Below, one piece after another: positions 24,181-36,285 of a DNA stretch of 64,000 bases (its first letter is position 1; each line of letters starts with the position of its first letter). The translations under genes and the position numbers were made by a program. The stretch is from Paulownia fortunei. Lineage: Eukaryota; Streptophyta; Magnoliopsida; Lamiales; Paulowniaceae. The notes under the pieces were generated by a model. The model worked only from the letters and a program-made list of their open reading frames with translations. It did not search any database and had not been told where the DNA came from. The DNA lies in NCBI GenBank assembly GCA_019321725.1, contig CM033107.1:16049445-16113444 (forward strand), in the 5' to 3' direction.

Positions 24181-25657
24181 AGGTGTCCAGAACACTTGCC
24201 AAATACCCAACACAACCTTTATTCAACATCTTTTGAGCTTTCAAAGCAGATATAATTGGTAAGGACCGTGAGAATGAGATACCATTAAACATAAATTGTT
24301 CTTCCCAGGTGGCTGAAAAATCACAATCTTCTTGTTACAATCAATTGTTGCATGATATTTGATAAGCCAATCCATACCCAGAACAACCTCAAAATTTGGC
24401 ATCGGTAAAACAACAAGATCTCCATAGAGAGTCCTATCACTAATCTGAATAGAACAAGCCCTTAACATTTGGTTGGAATCCATTTCTTCCCTGGATGGAA
24501 CAGTCACACTATACCTTACTTTCAATAAATCTGGTGTAATGCCCAATTTTCTCACAAATGCACATGATGCAAATGAATGCGTAGATCCAGAATCTATCAA
24601 TGCAATTGCAGGTATCCTAGAAATTAGAATAGTACCTATGACTACGGAAGCATCTGCATCAGCTTGTTCTTGTGTCATTGCATACACTCTTCCCTGAACT
24701 TTCCCCTGTACTGTTGGGCAATCCTTTGCTATATGTCCAGGCTTTTTACAATTAAAGCAACGATTAGTACCACTATAACATTCCCCAAAATAATTCTTCC
24801 CACACTTAGTACATTTAGGCCTTTCAATTGTAGAAGAAGTATGTCCAACTCTAGGACGCTTTTTATTCCCTTGGCTTGATTTTTGCTCTCCTTTCTTCCA
24901 CTGGTTTAGATTTCTTGGAGTGAATACTTGCTTCTTTTGTTGTTGGAATTTCTCAATCTCTTTCTCATCTAAATCAGCCATCAAAGCCTTATCCACCAGT
25001 TCTCTAAACTCTGTTACTGAAGACATTCTCACATCTCTTCTAATTTCAGGATTAAGGCCCCTCAAGAAATGATCCATCTTCTCATTATTGTCTCTGGCGA
25101 TGTATGGTACATACTTGCAACCCTGTTCAAATTTTCTCACATAATCACATACAGATATCCCTTCTTGTTTTAACTCCAAGAATTCCTTTACTCTTAGTGA
25201 CCTAGCATCCCTGGTGAAATACTTATCATAAAAGATTGTTTTAAACCTCTCCCAAGTTAGTTCTTCCATATTCACTGCAAGTTTAGCTCCTTCCCACCAA
25301 GTTCTAGCATCCTTCTTCAACAAGAAAATTGCACAGAGTACCTTCTCAGCATCATCAATTCGCATGTTGTCAAAGATAGTGTCCAAAGATTTCACCCATT
25401 CCTCTGCAACCATGGGATCAGACCCACCATTAAAATCAACCGGTTCCATCTTTCTAAACTTCTCATATACAGCCTGTGAAGGATCCTGTCGAGCTTGTGG
25501 TGGAGGAAGGCGCTGATTCTGTTCTTTGTTGCATATCTAGCAATTGTTGTATCTGTTCACCATACATTCTAGTTTGTTGTTGAATGAGATTAGTCAAATT
25601 GTCCACCACACTATGATTACCCTCATGATCATCCATTGTCTTCCTTTTTGGTGCCAT
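24181..25657 (-). pseudogene. Element A gag and protease
   Basis: The start is MAPKRK at 25657. An early frameshift near 25520 comes from a loss of about 8 bp compared with element B. The main frame, 402 codons from 25449, holds the gag domain (about residues 5-170, with ARTWWEGAK), a degenerate zinc knuckle from CTKCGK at 213, a good knuckle [14 protein letters not shown] at 231-244, and the protease box [10 protein letters not shown] at 285 with later MDWL. It ends in a second frameshift near 24304, one base short against element B. Gag packages the RNA and the protease matures the particle. It is the longest retained frame in the window. Confidence 0.88.
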
Positions 25658-25840
25658 GACCTGATATACATTGCCCAGTCTCATTCCATTCATTAGCCAA
25701 TAATAAATGCATAATCATGATAGTAACATGGAATAAAATATAATCAAATAAACATAAAAGCAAATAAACAAGTAGTTGACCGAGTTTCCCAGCCAGGATG
25801 TATTCATATGCCTTCTTTTGTCTACAGGAATGACTAAACC

Positions 25841-25855
25841 TCTGCTCTGATACCA
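25841..25855 (-). other. Primer binding site of element A
   Basis: The minus strand reads TGGTATCAGAGCAGA, a perfect match to the initiator methionine tRNA core, five bases from the LTR end at 25861. Confidence 0.9.
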
Positions 25856-25860
25856 CAAAC

Positions 25861-28138
25861 TGTCACATCCCTTAACCTAACTGCAGAGCCTAAACAAGCT
25901 GATACAGTTAAGTCAAGAAATGTTAATTTTTCATCAATACTAAAGTTATGGTTTTAATAAAAGTTCCCATTTTTAGCTATAAGAGAGAGCTTGAATCATT
26001 TTAAACACACTATATACATATATCAAAACTGAGTACATTTGTTTACAAAACCATAACAGAGCGGCTTATTTAAAAACAAAATAGAGTTTTCAAAATAAAC
26101 TACAAAATAGGTCGAAGCATGGCATATGAACAAATCTTTGTCCGGCCGCTCTAGAGACTCAGTCAACCTCTAAACCTGTACATTTCCACCTGCATCACAT
26201 GAATCTAATGAGCTAAAGGCTTAGTAAGATGAAACTGATGCAATAACAAATAACATATATGCACATCTCATAAATCATTAAATGCAATATTCTATTTAAT
26301 AACTTTCATTCATAAATCATTTTTAGGGCCCTTGAAGTGTGGTACCTAACTAATAGTGATAGACCGTAGTTTTCGGAACCTGTTCATAATGATTGGTCAA
26401 TAAGAGAACTATTACGGGGTTTCCATACTTGGTCTTTCAACCTCAGGTATTATCCGTATTCTATCTCATTCATTGTGGCTTTTCTATACCAATTTTTCAA
26501 CCTCAAGTATTTGCCACTATTTGTTGGGTCCGCCGGTCTCTCCCGCATCCCTTGTCTACCCGACTATCAATCAAGTACCATACTTCTTTTTCAAAAATAT
26601 CATTATATCCTTAATAGTATCATGCTTCATAAACCATAAATGTATCAAACATTACATCATTTCACAAATAATAACAATCACATTAAAACATGAACAACAT
26701 TATATGATTCTTGTGATAGAGCAAATAAAAGCTTCAACTTACCTCAAGTCCACTTTGTAGCAAGTGAAAAGACCAATCTTTTTGGAAGATATGATGTGTT
26801 AAAGGCCTAACATAATCAAATCAAGTACCATTTAATATCCTTTTTATAAATCATTTAGTCTATTCTAGTTAAAGTTCATATACACTTTTCAATCTTTTGT
26901 AAACAACTTCATATCAATTACATAACCTTAAAAACAATGCATACTCTATATTTTACTACTAATTCAAGACATTAAACATTAGGGCAGCCATTAAATAACT
27001 AATAATTCAAACATAATTATTAGAGCAGCCCCTAAAACATGCACATAATCCAAATTAACATGACGTAAATTCGGTTCTAACTTAAATTGATTCTAACCTT
27101 CAATTAAGCAAACTAATTGCTATTGTTTTCAATCATTCAAAGAAACTTCCAAACACAATATAAGCATTACAAAATCAATAGAAACAAGTAAATTAAACAA
27201 TTTCACAAGATTATCAATTTTGCTAAAAATTAGCTTAACTAGCTTGGTTTTGGCTTAAGAGTATACCTTGATTAAGAGTATACTAAAACATGTAACCATC
27301 CAAGATACTACAAATTCATCATAAGAAACATTGAAAAAGAATATACCTTGATTAAGTTGGAATTAAGTTTCAAAATCAACGGTTTTCAAGCTTAAAAGGA
27401 TGGAAACTTGTTCTAGCTTGTGTTCTATGGATTCCTATGGATTGAATTCAATTTGTGTGAGTATGAGAGTGTAGAAATTTGGAAGAAACTTAGGAGAATA
27501 AGGGTTGGTCATTTTTGAGGTGCTTCCACAAGAAATATGGATGAAAATAATTTCTTTGACTTTTCAAAGAGAGGTAAGTGGAGGGTAATGATTGGTTGCA
27601 TCATGCTTGGTGTCTTCTCATGCCAAAAGCCACGTTCATGGGCTAAGGAGATGACAAAAATTGATGTTTTGGTGTTATAATCAAGTGCACTGCAGTTTAA
27701 AATGGTTTTATGCAACCTAGTCAACCAACCAATCAAATTGCACCATTGTGCATATTTGTAGTTCTTAGCCAAATGTAACATATTTCAAGTAAATATTTAG
27801 GCAATTAATCATTTTAGCATATAACTAGTATGGAGCAATACAAATAATTCATTTCATGGCCATTCCACACATCAATCTTCCTTAACCGAGATACCGAGCT
27901 TTTCACTACAAAAAGGCACTTAAGGAATATGTTAAATCAAGAAATGAAAGTTTGATCTCATATTTCATGTACTAATGCATGTTAAATCATAACTGAAGCA
28001 TATAATAACAATTATTCATGTTCGTGCAATCATGCTATTTGTATGCCATAATTCAATAATGCACATTGATTAGATGCATATTCATACAAAATGCTTATTA
28101 TTGGCTATGTATGAGAGAATTGAGAATTGGGCATTACA
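25861..28138 (-). mobile_element. 5' LTR of chromovirus A
   Basis: The 2,278-bp LTR starts TGTCACATCC and ends GGGCATTACA, flanked by the TATAC duplication. Related copies are 1-834, 36281-38588 and 43207-45120. The frames at 26393-26760 and 27509-27781 recur in the other copies and show no protein family. Confidence 0.92.
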
Positions 28139-28143
28139 TATAC
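28139..28143. repeat. Right target duplication of element A (TATAC)
   Basis: It matches 22799-22803. Copia sequence resumes immediately after it. Confidence 0.92.
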
Positions 28144-29661
28144 GATAAGAGTCTCTTGCTAGAGAGCAGCAAGGAGGATCTCCTTTTTAAATATTGATTT
28201 ACATAAGGAGTAAAGATGTATGACATCAATTCGGAAATTGGGAGAATGCCATGCAATCCAAAATGGACTCTATGTACTCCAATAAGGTTTGACCTTAGTG
28301 GGCCCATTAGTGGGAATGGTTCCCATTAGCTGTAAACGGGTCTACAAATATAAATTGAAGAACATGGGGAGGTGGTGACCTATAAAGGCAGGACTGGTAG
28401 CAAAGTGTTATGCTTATAGTCAAGGTGTTGACTATTAAGGATACTTTTTACCAGACGTGATGCTAAAGTCCATTTAGAGTATGCTAGTTATATCTACGTA
28501 TTATGGCTATTAGATTTGGCAAAGGGATATGAAGACCGTATTTCTCAATAGGGGTATTGAGAAAAGGATATAAGTTAAGCGGTCTGAGGTCTTCATATCA
28601 AACAAACGCAAGCAAAAAGTTTGCGAGCTTTAGAGATCTGTTAAGAACTCAAAATAAATTTTTGGAATGTGGAACATTCGATTCTCTAAAGCAATCAAAT
28701 GGTTTGATTTCCTTAGGAATGCGAATGAGCTATATGTGTACAAGAGGGTTAGTGGAGTATGGTGATGATTGTTGTGTTTTACGTTGATGACATTTTACTC
28801 ATAGAGATGATGTAGAAATGTTGCAGTCAACTGAGACTTGTCATCTACAAAGTTCTCCAAGAGAGATTTGGGATAAGCATCCTAGGGATTGGGGATTGAG
28901 ATTTATGGAGATAGATCTGAAAGGATGCTTGGACTATCCTAAATCCAAGTACATAGATTAGATGCTAAAAGGGTTTAGCATGGAAGAATCCTAGGAGAGA
29001 TTCTTGTTTATGAGTCATGGGATTTTTCTTTCGAAGTCCTCGTCCCCAAAGCCTTTTGAATGAAAGAGAAATAATGACTCACATGTTTTGTGCATCCTTG
29101 AAAGAAAGCATAAAATATGCAAATCTATGTACATAATTTGATATTAGAAATGCTCTAAGTGTTACGAGCAAAATATCAATCAATTTGATGTGAAAAGCAT
29201 TAGAAGCCGTAAAGACGATCTTTAGTACTTATGAAACACTAAGGATTTCTTATTGGAGTTCGGTTATGGAGAACTGAAACTTAGATGCTTCATCTAGTTT
29301 TTAGTCTAAAGTAGATGACTTGAAGTCTATGTCTAAATTCATGTTCATCCTAAATGGTGGGATAGTTAGTTGGAAAGAGTTCCAAGCTTGTAACAACCGT
29401 GGATTCCATCACCGTGATTGAATACATCTTGGCATACAATGCTGCAAAAATGGATTATTTGGATAAGGAACTTAATCTAAATGTTAGATGTAGTTCCAAC
29501 CATTGTTGATTGAGTACTGGAGAACTGCGATAACAATGAGGGCTATTGTACAAGCAAAGAAGCCAAAGTCTCATCAAATGATCCAAGCAGAAATAGATTA
29601 GCGATACCCTGGTTATGAAAATCATTGGTAGAGGCAACATCAGCGTGGAAAGATTTACCTC
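28144..29661 (+). pseudogene. Copia reverse transcriptase and RNase H, decayed
   Basis: This continues the gene cut at 22798. Recognisable on the plus strand are ELYVYKRVSG (about 28720), an intact YVDD active site (28780-28791), RFMEIDLKGCLDYPKSKYID (about 28900), GFSMEES and, near the end, RGNISVERFTSA of RNase H. Stops and shifts occur throughout. The frame ends abruptly at GGCAA (29662), where LTR sequence begins with no polypurine tract. The C-terminus of RNase H, the 3' untranslated part and the start of the LTR are missing. Confidence 0.8.
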
Positions 29662-31699
29662 GGCAATCTTTATCTTAAATTCATCATAAGAATTACATAA
29701 AGTTCTTAGATCACACATAGCTATGGGGCATGGTTGCGCATATGATGGTGATCGTGGAATATGCCTCTAAGGCTGTGATCTTAAAACGTTCAAAGTTAAG
29801 GATTAATGAGATTTGACATCATTGATCTCGAAAGGAGAATGCCTCGTTCCATAGGTATTAGTGTGGAGACACTAGTGCATGTATGCGGGTCCTTATTGGA
29901 AACAAGTACACTGAACAACCCCACCTGAAAATTCCCAATTGGAAATATTCTATTGTCGAATGGGAATTTTCTCGTTACGATAGTGCAAGAATTAGTCCTT
30001 GGACTTGAGGCACCATGGTAACCTTGTGCATAACATGTTGTACTTTGATGTATTTTCCGATTGCATGACAATCACAAGGGGTCTATATGGGGTCTATATT
30101 GGGTGCAACATCTTCATGTATGGAGATTAATGAGTGGCCAACAAAGGATCCGTCACCTATCTAGATGAATAGGTGAATCTCCTATGTGTTCCACTGTACT
30201 TGACTCTAAAATCCTTGGCCAAGGTTGGATGAAAATTAGACGTGGGGTTTTCTAATTATTCATCATCGAGTCAAGCTACTAGGAATGGAAACATAGGTAT
30301 TGAGTTAATAGGGTTTCGACTCAATATCCATGCCCTAGGCTCAATCGGGAGATTAGATGATGGAAGGATCGTACTTGCATGGTATTCGTAATTGAAATAG
30401 GTTCGCACATTCACCTTAGACTAGGAGTCATGATGCATTGCTAGATGCTTCCCATGTCTTGTGGGTTCTTGGAATTAATGAGTTAATTTCAAGAGAATTA
30501 ATTAATTGGATTAATTAATCATAACAATTAATTGTTCAACTAAGTCACAAGAGTTGTGAGCCCACGACTAGTTTAAAGTGAACCTAAGGGGTCACACACA
30601 AAACTTGGACAAGTCCATTTCTAGCCTAGAAATTAATCCAAGTGTTGGATTAAATTAATTAATGTGATTAATTATTGGAGTTAAATTAATTCAAGTGTGG
30701 AATTAATTCGATTAATTAATTAGATTAATTGATTGGACCTAATTGGATTAGGAAGCCCAATTGGAATATTTAATTAATTGATTGGATCAATTAAGTAAGA
30801 TGGGTCTAATTAATTAAATAAATTAATTTAATTGATTGGATCAATTAAAGTAGAGCCTAATTGATTATTTAGGCCTAGGCCCATTAGGTGTGGGCTTGTA
30901 GGAAGCCCATTAGGAAATTGGATTGGGAATCCAATTCCTAGAGGAAGTTGAATTGAGAATTCAATTTCTATGAGGTAATAAGGAAAAAGGAAAGTTCTTA
31001 TGGGATAAGGAAATTTACCAAAAGAGTTAGAGATAAGAAAGGAAGAAGAGTCCTATATAGAAAGAACTTGTGATAGTCTTGATTGACAATCTTCTTGAAT
31101 ATTTTTATGGGGATTTTAATTGCAGATTTTTGTGAAGAAAAATAGTTTTCTTTCATCCCCAAAAATTCGTCCCTCCTTTCCTTTCAATCTCCAAAAGTTC
31201 ACCAACCTTTTATCTAGTTTAATTCTTGATTTAATTGTTGAATTAAGAATTAAATTAAATACCTAAAATACTAATTGTTTGTGTGTTCTTGTTCCAAATA
31301 AAATCGTTTTAGGATAGAATTATCGAATCGAAAACTACTAACATAGGATTCGATTGCGAGTGGACATCCAAGGTGTGGATACCGTTAGAGGGATAACATT
31401 TGGGATCCTAGAAGCGAATCAGATTTCAATCAAAGGGGTTTTGAATTGAAGAACATGGAGATACTTTCATTCAGGGATAACGATTTGAATCATTTCAATC
31501 CCTACATCAGTCGGGGTGCAAATTAATGTAAGAGTTTCTAAAATTTTCTTACTTTAACTATCAGAAAACGCACAACTGAGTAATCGCGATAGGGTTTCGG
31601 GATTCGTTTTAATTATATGTGATGTAATGTATATTTATGTTTTTGAAAATTTTTAAATTCCGCTGCGTATACGTTTTTCGGGATCACGCGAACCCAACA
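29662..31699 (+). mobile_element. 3' LTR of Ty1/copia element, 5' end truncated
   Basis: It matches 17309-19361 and ends GAACCCAACA. Compared with the left copy it lacks about 30 bp near 29826 and carries a short duplication GGGGTCTATAT near 30077. In a 270-bp sample (18001-18270 against its partner) I count about seven differences. Confidence 0.85.
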
Positions 31700-32425
31700 A
31701 CTAACTCAAAGCGTGAATTAAAATTGCGTACCTTGTAAATGTGGAGATTGTGGCTATATATACCTATTTATTTTGGGACTTGGGCCTTAGAAGCCTTTGA
31801 TATCATATAAGTCTCATGGGCCTTGTTGCCTCATCAGGTAAATATTTTGTATCTTTGGGCCGCTCGAATCTCTTATTGGATTTGCACTATCAACTTGTTC
31901 TTGAATCTGAGTTAATTATTTATTGGGTTCAAATAAAAATAAAATAAAAATAAAAATAAAATAAATGCAATTTTCATACACATCAATTAGATATATGCAT
32001 TATTCCATTCTACGGAACTTTTTACTTTGGTTAAGCTATTTTTATATCCTCTATTGGCTTTAACATTAACAAACCTATTAATTCAATTACAATTTGTTAC
32101 TAGTTCGAAGTTTAATTCATTGAGATGTGGATTTAGCTCTAAGTAGACTGATTTGCCCAAGGGAAATTTGTCATTTAGTTCTGAGTAGATTGATTTGCCC
32201 AATGTAAGCGTTTTTTGCGAGGTGGACGCTATTCCAACAAGTCTAACCATTTTAGTTAGTTGCAGGTTAGTTCCCGTTACCAGCTTTCAAGTTGAGTCCA
32301 TTGACAACTGGATTCAGCTCTAAATAGACCGAATCACCAAAAGTTAAAATTTGTTCAAAAACACAAAACTACTAGACATAATGGACCAAATTTAGGCCGA
32401 TGGCCCAAAGAACTGGACGTTATCA
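31700..32425 (-). mobile_element. Tat 5' LTR, main part
   Basis: It continues from 17308 across the copia insertion. Read on the minus strand it starts TGATAACGTCC (from 32425), contains a TATA box and leads toward the Tat primer site. The outer edge at 32425 is inferred from the TG/CA rule; no target duplication can be tested because the other Tat LTR is outside the window. Confidence 0.5.
31754..31762 (-). promoter_or_regulatory. TATA box in the Tat LTR
   Basis: The minus strand reads GGTATATATAGCC, a strong plant TATA box, placed upstream of the remaining LTR and gag in the direction of the element. Confidence 0.5.
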
Positions 32426-33750
32426 ACAATAAAGACTAATATTTTCTTTCAAAATAAATTCAATATAAAATAATATCCACTTGGGTACTCTCTAAATAGA
32501 TCTGTGAGTCATTTAATTTGTATATAATGATATTTAGGACAAAGGAAGTATTTAAGTCTTGAAAAATATAGAGGAATTCCAAATTCAAGAAATTCGTTTT
32601 CAGGAAATCGAGATTTTGTCCAAAGTGCACATAAACAATTTATCATACCACTCGGTCTTAAATATCAAGAGAGACATGGTGATTATAAGTCAAGAGAGAC
32701 ATGCTTAATGCATGGATAATTGCTCAACTGGTGTAATTGAGATTTTAGGTCCGAGCCTTAATGTGGATATCTAATTTACTCATATAGTAGTTTTTTTTAT
32801 TAGTATTTAATATCTTAATATTTTGAATGATACAATTGTTTATATATTTGAAATTTGAATATAACATATATCGACTGCTCCCCTAAAAAAAAAATAAAAA
32901 AAAAAGGATAAGCTGCCAGAAACTGACATTCAATTGGATATGCTATGGTCTTTAGTCAAACTGCTTTGTAATTATATAAATGTAAATATCAATACATGTA
33001 TTTTATGTGTATGTGCATGCATGTATATGCAAAAAGTATTTTCTGTTACAGTATTTTATGTGTGTGTGCATGCATGTATACGCAATAAGTATTTTCTGTT
33101 ACAGTATATATATATATATATTTATATATATATACTGCATCTTGACATCCCAAGATCCCAACATGTCTCACTTCCGTTCATTTTAACTCCAACAAGTAAA
33201 ATTGTGCGTCATTCTTCTTCTGCTTCTTTTTATTTTTATTTTTATTTTCTATTTTTTGAGCTCTGTGTGTAGTTTAGATTTTGATGAAAGAAAACGTAAG
33301 AAAAAATAGTAAAAGAATAGAATATAAAATTATATTATTTCTTGTGAATAAATATTTCTTTAGTATCTTTTTGTATTGTTTCAACACGAGAAATTGACAT
33401 GATGAGATGGCAATTATCAAAAAATAAGGACGCAACATTGTTAGGATACGTTTATTAAAAATATATAATTTGATTTATGTAAAACATAAAAAATCATATT
33501 TTACATATTTTTCTGAATTATAAGTATCATTATTTGGATTGCTGAAATTTGTTAAATACAAAGCCAAGTTATACTATTAAGATGTGACTTAATAATAAAT
33601 ATAGAGTAGATTAATAAATGAGTATATTATAACTAAAAAGAATAAAAAACATATTCTATTTATTTTTTATGATAATTTCTTTTTTGTCAATGGTGGACAA
33701 ATGTAATAATACATACACCAAAAAGTATTGAACATGTAAGCCTTTTCATA
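32426..33750. other. AT-rich low-copy stretch without a gene
   Basis: I find no protein family in either strand. It holds a 53-bp tandem duplication (32998-33103), a TA run (33105-33133) and short homopolymers. The frame at 32934-33272 is a product of these repeats. Confidence 0.6.
32998..33103. repeat. 53-bp tandem duplication
   Basis: Two units, 32998-33050 and 33051-33103, both start GTATTTTATGTGT and end TTTTCTGTTACA, with four differences. They are followed by a TA microsatellite. Confidence 0.9.
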
Positions 33751-33977
33751 CTCCCTACGTCCCATTTTAATTGATTCAATTTGACACAGTAAAGAGATTT
33801 AATTATCAGATTAATTTGAAAAAAAAAAGTAAGTTTTATCTACTTTTACATTTTACTTTAAGTATAATGGTTGAGATATAATTGTGTTAACATATTTTTG
33901 GAAACAAAAATATTTTAGAAAATAAGGTCTTATTTGTGACATCATAACAGAAAAATAAGACTACTTAATTCAGGACG
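33751..33977. mobile_element. Stowaway-type MITE, right end degraded
   Basis: After a TA dinucleotide the sequence CTCCCTACGTCCC matches the Stowaway (Tc1/mariner) inverted-repeat start. About 225 bp later comes CAGGACG, a partial right end, after which the terminal bases are replaced by a direct repeat. Size and the internal GTGACATC..AAATAAGACTA pattern fit. It has no coding capacity. Confidence 0.7.
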
Positions 33978-33978
33978 C

Positions 33979-34200
33979 TTGAATTATCTTTTAGATACAT
34001 ATTTTTTGAGTAGTATTAGACAAATTCTAGTACCAATTGAATTATCTTTTAGATACATATTTTTTGAGTAGTATTAGACAAATTCTAGTACTATAGAATA
34101 TGGTATCCTACTATAGGATACCATATTCCATAGGAAACGTCGGACATGAGTGACTTTATTTTAAAATTTGTGTCTAATACTACTCAAAGAATATGTATTA
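33979..34200. repeat. Compound direct and inverted repeat
   Basis: A 55-bp unit (33979-34033) repeats at 34037-34091 after three bases. Next comes a perfect hairpin with 14-bp arms, GAATATGGTATCCT (34096-34109) and its complement (34115-34128), loop ACTAT. On the far side, 34168-34200 is the reverse complement of the core of the 55-bp unit (GAGTAGTATTAGACA). The whole can fold back on itself. Confidence 0.85.
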
Positions 34201-34864
34201 AAATATCGGACATAAGCGATTTTATTTTAGAATTGTTCATATAAGTGTTTATCTTACTAAAGTTCAAATTCCAACTATAGAATTTTTTTAATATTGTTAC
34301 AATTTGACTTTTTTCAGAATTAGCAGTGTCTCAATTTATCTCCGCCATTGACTTTTGTGTTGAATAATTCTTGCTTTAATGCTTGTAGCTCAAATCTAAA
34401 TTAGGACTTATTTATCTGATCCTGCAATAATCACTCATTGTATACCATATTTTTAATTGTCATGTATTCATTCACATTTCAAAATTTTTGTCCAATTTCT
34501 TACAAACCATGCAACCACTTTCAGCCTTAATTGCCAATGATTTCTAAAATCGTGCCAATAATTCGGTCTAATAAATGTTATATTCGATAATATGCATTGA
34601 AGCTACGTCTTATTATAAATTCACACTCATATACATGAATATATAGTATATATTTATGTGTGAATCTACCTATTCAATAAAATCTAAAATAGCTTTTTTC
34701 TTTTTTTTCTTTTTAAAATTTCTCTACAAGCAAGCTACAAACATGAAATATCAAGGATTCCCCCTCTCTAATAACAGGAGAAAATACATAAAGAATCGAA
34801 TAATTATTAGTAATAGTAGTAAAAATAATTTCTCACCAAAAAAAAAAGAAAGAAAGTATTCTAA
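34201..34864. other. Gene-flanking AT-rich DNA
   Basis: No coding pattern seen. It lies downstream of the arabinogalactan peptide gene and should contain its 3' untranslated part. The frame 34656-34913 (plus) overlaps the last exon in antisense and is not a gene. Confidence 0.5.
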
Positions 34865-35193
34865 TCAGTGGATTAAATACGTAATCGCCAGCGCAAGAAG
34901 TAGGAGAACATAAGCAATCCCTTGATCAATCGCTGTGCCTGCATAACCAAATCACAAAGTTTAAGCAATTTCTTCTTTAAACACAAACTTTCAATACTTA
35001 ACCCATGATACTGAAATTCCGAACATGGACTATGAATCGGATTGTATGAAGACAAAAACTGACCGTAGTTGGAAGGAGCAATGGGTTCAGGTGTAGGGGC
35101 CACGCCCTGTCCGGAGCTGTATTGGGAAAGTGCCATCAATATAAAACCAATGATGGGAAGGGAGAAATACCTAATGCCCATGGAACTCATCAT
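34865..35193 (-). CDS. Arabinogalactan peptide (AGP16/20/41-like), two exons
   Basis: Exon 1 is 35064-35193 and exon 2 is 34865-34938. The 125-bp intron has GTCAGT at the donor and TTATGCAG at the acceptor, and joins SNY to GTAIDQGIAYV in frame. The predicted peptide has 67 residues, within the family range. In order: hydrophobic signal peptide (MGIRYFSLPIIGFILMALS), a short Pro-rich mature core (VAPTPEPIAPS) whose Ala-Pro/Thr-Pro pairs are sites for hydroxylation and arabinogalactan addition, then GTAIDQGIAYV and a hydrophobic tail ending LIH, the GPI-anchor signal. It would be a glycosylated peptide on the outer face of the plasma membrane. The start could also be the later ATG at 35181. 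An upstream in-frame ATG at 35277 would put extra residues before the signal peptide and is unlikely. No disabling change seen. Confidence 0.9.
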
Positions 35194-35325
35194 CAAATTA
35201 TGAGACTGACAAAAATCGAAAAGAAATGAAGAATTAGAATTGAGGAATCTCAGAAAGATTGTATTTGTATCCAACAAACAAACAAGTGTTTGTTATATTA
35301 CAAGGGAAAAGCAGAGATAAATGGG

Positions 35326-35333
35326 TATATAAA
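35326..35333 (-). promoter_or_regulatory. TATA box of the arabinogalactan peptide gene
   Basis: TTTATATA on the minus strand lies 133 bp upstream of the first ATG used, giving a leader of roughly 100 bases. Confidence 0.6.
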
Positions 35334-36233
35334 GAAAGCTATGGTTGGGGTGGGCAGTGGGCAACTTGGTGAAGAGTCTGGGTCCAAGGCGTGTTTGGGG
35401 AGTGAAGTTTCCAAGAACACGCGTCTGAGTGCAATGGGAGGGACCGTGGGAAAAGCACGAGAGCTTAGAATAAAAAGTGTCTAAAGTCTAAACTCCAACT
35501 ACTTTTGACTCGGCCGGCGGCTAAGAGAGACTGAGGTGGACAAGTCCAAATGGGGCTCCTGGTCCTGGGCATTGAAATGTCCTTCCTCCAGGAATTTCTA
35601 GAATTTAGATTTCAGAACATTAGTTCGTATCATATTTCGGAATTTAGCCAATAAATTTTTGTAGAACGCTAGCTTTTATATTTGACGGGTATAGTCTTCC
35701 CGATTTTTGCAACGTTTACACTAAAGTCCATATATAAAAAAATAAAAAAAAAAGGACAAAATACTTAAAATTCCCCTCAACTTCATATATAGTCCCAAAT
35801 AGTTTTCTAAATTTACAAATGTAACATTTACTCTCATATCCCTTAATGCAACCAATATATATAATTTTTAAGTATATTTTGAATATTTTGCATTTTAAAT
35901 TTAGTTTTAATTTTATTAAATAGAAAAAAAAATTATATATTTTTTAAAATAGTAAGCAATTGAAGTAATTCATATTTTAAAAAAATTAAAGTAATAAAAG
36001 AGTATAATAAATACCTAAAAAATATTAAACATGAAAAAAATTACTTCAATTATTTGAATTCAAAATAACATATTAACTATTTAATCTAAATGAATTTTGA
36101 ACTCTTTTCGATAAATATGAATAAGTATATTTTTGTAAACTTAATTTAGATATATTTAATTGAATAAAAATAATTTGTGCATTTTTATTCAAAAGGGTCC
36201 AAAATTTATTGAAACATATCTTGTTCAATCTAA
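35334..36233. other. Gene promoter region and AT-rich spacer
   Basis: The proximal 200 bp are comparatively GC-rich and probably belong to the promoter of the arabinogalactan peptide gene. Beyond about 35700 the sequence is AT-rich with A runs and no coding pattern. The frame 35290-35484 (plus) is antisense to the promoter and unsupported. Confidence 0.5.
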
Positions 36234-36243
36234 TATATATATA

Positions 36244-36280
<37 letters not shown>
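36234..36280. repeat. (TA)n microsatellite at the insertion point of element B
   Basis: A nearly pure AT repeat of about 45 bp ends directly at the LTR terminus. It may be the target of the insertion; the target duplication cannot be checked because the right end of B is lost. Confidence 0.9.

Positions 36281-36285
<5 letters not shown>

Noticed and set aside
25840..25860. tRNA gene fragment
   Set aside because: Only the 3' tRNA complement next to an LTR is present, as at 3263, 19363 and 43188. These are primer binding sites.
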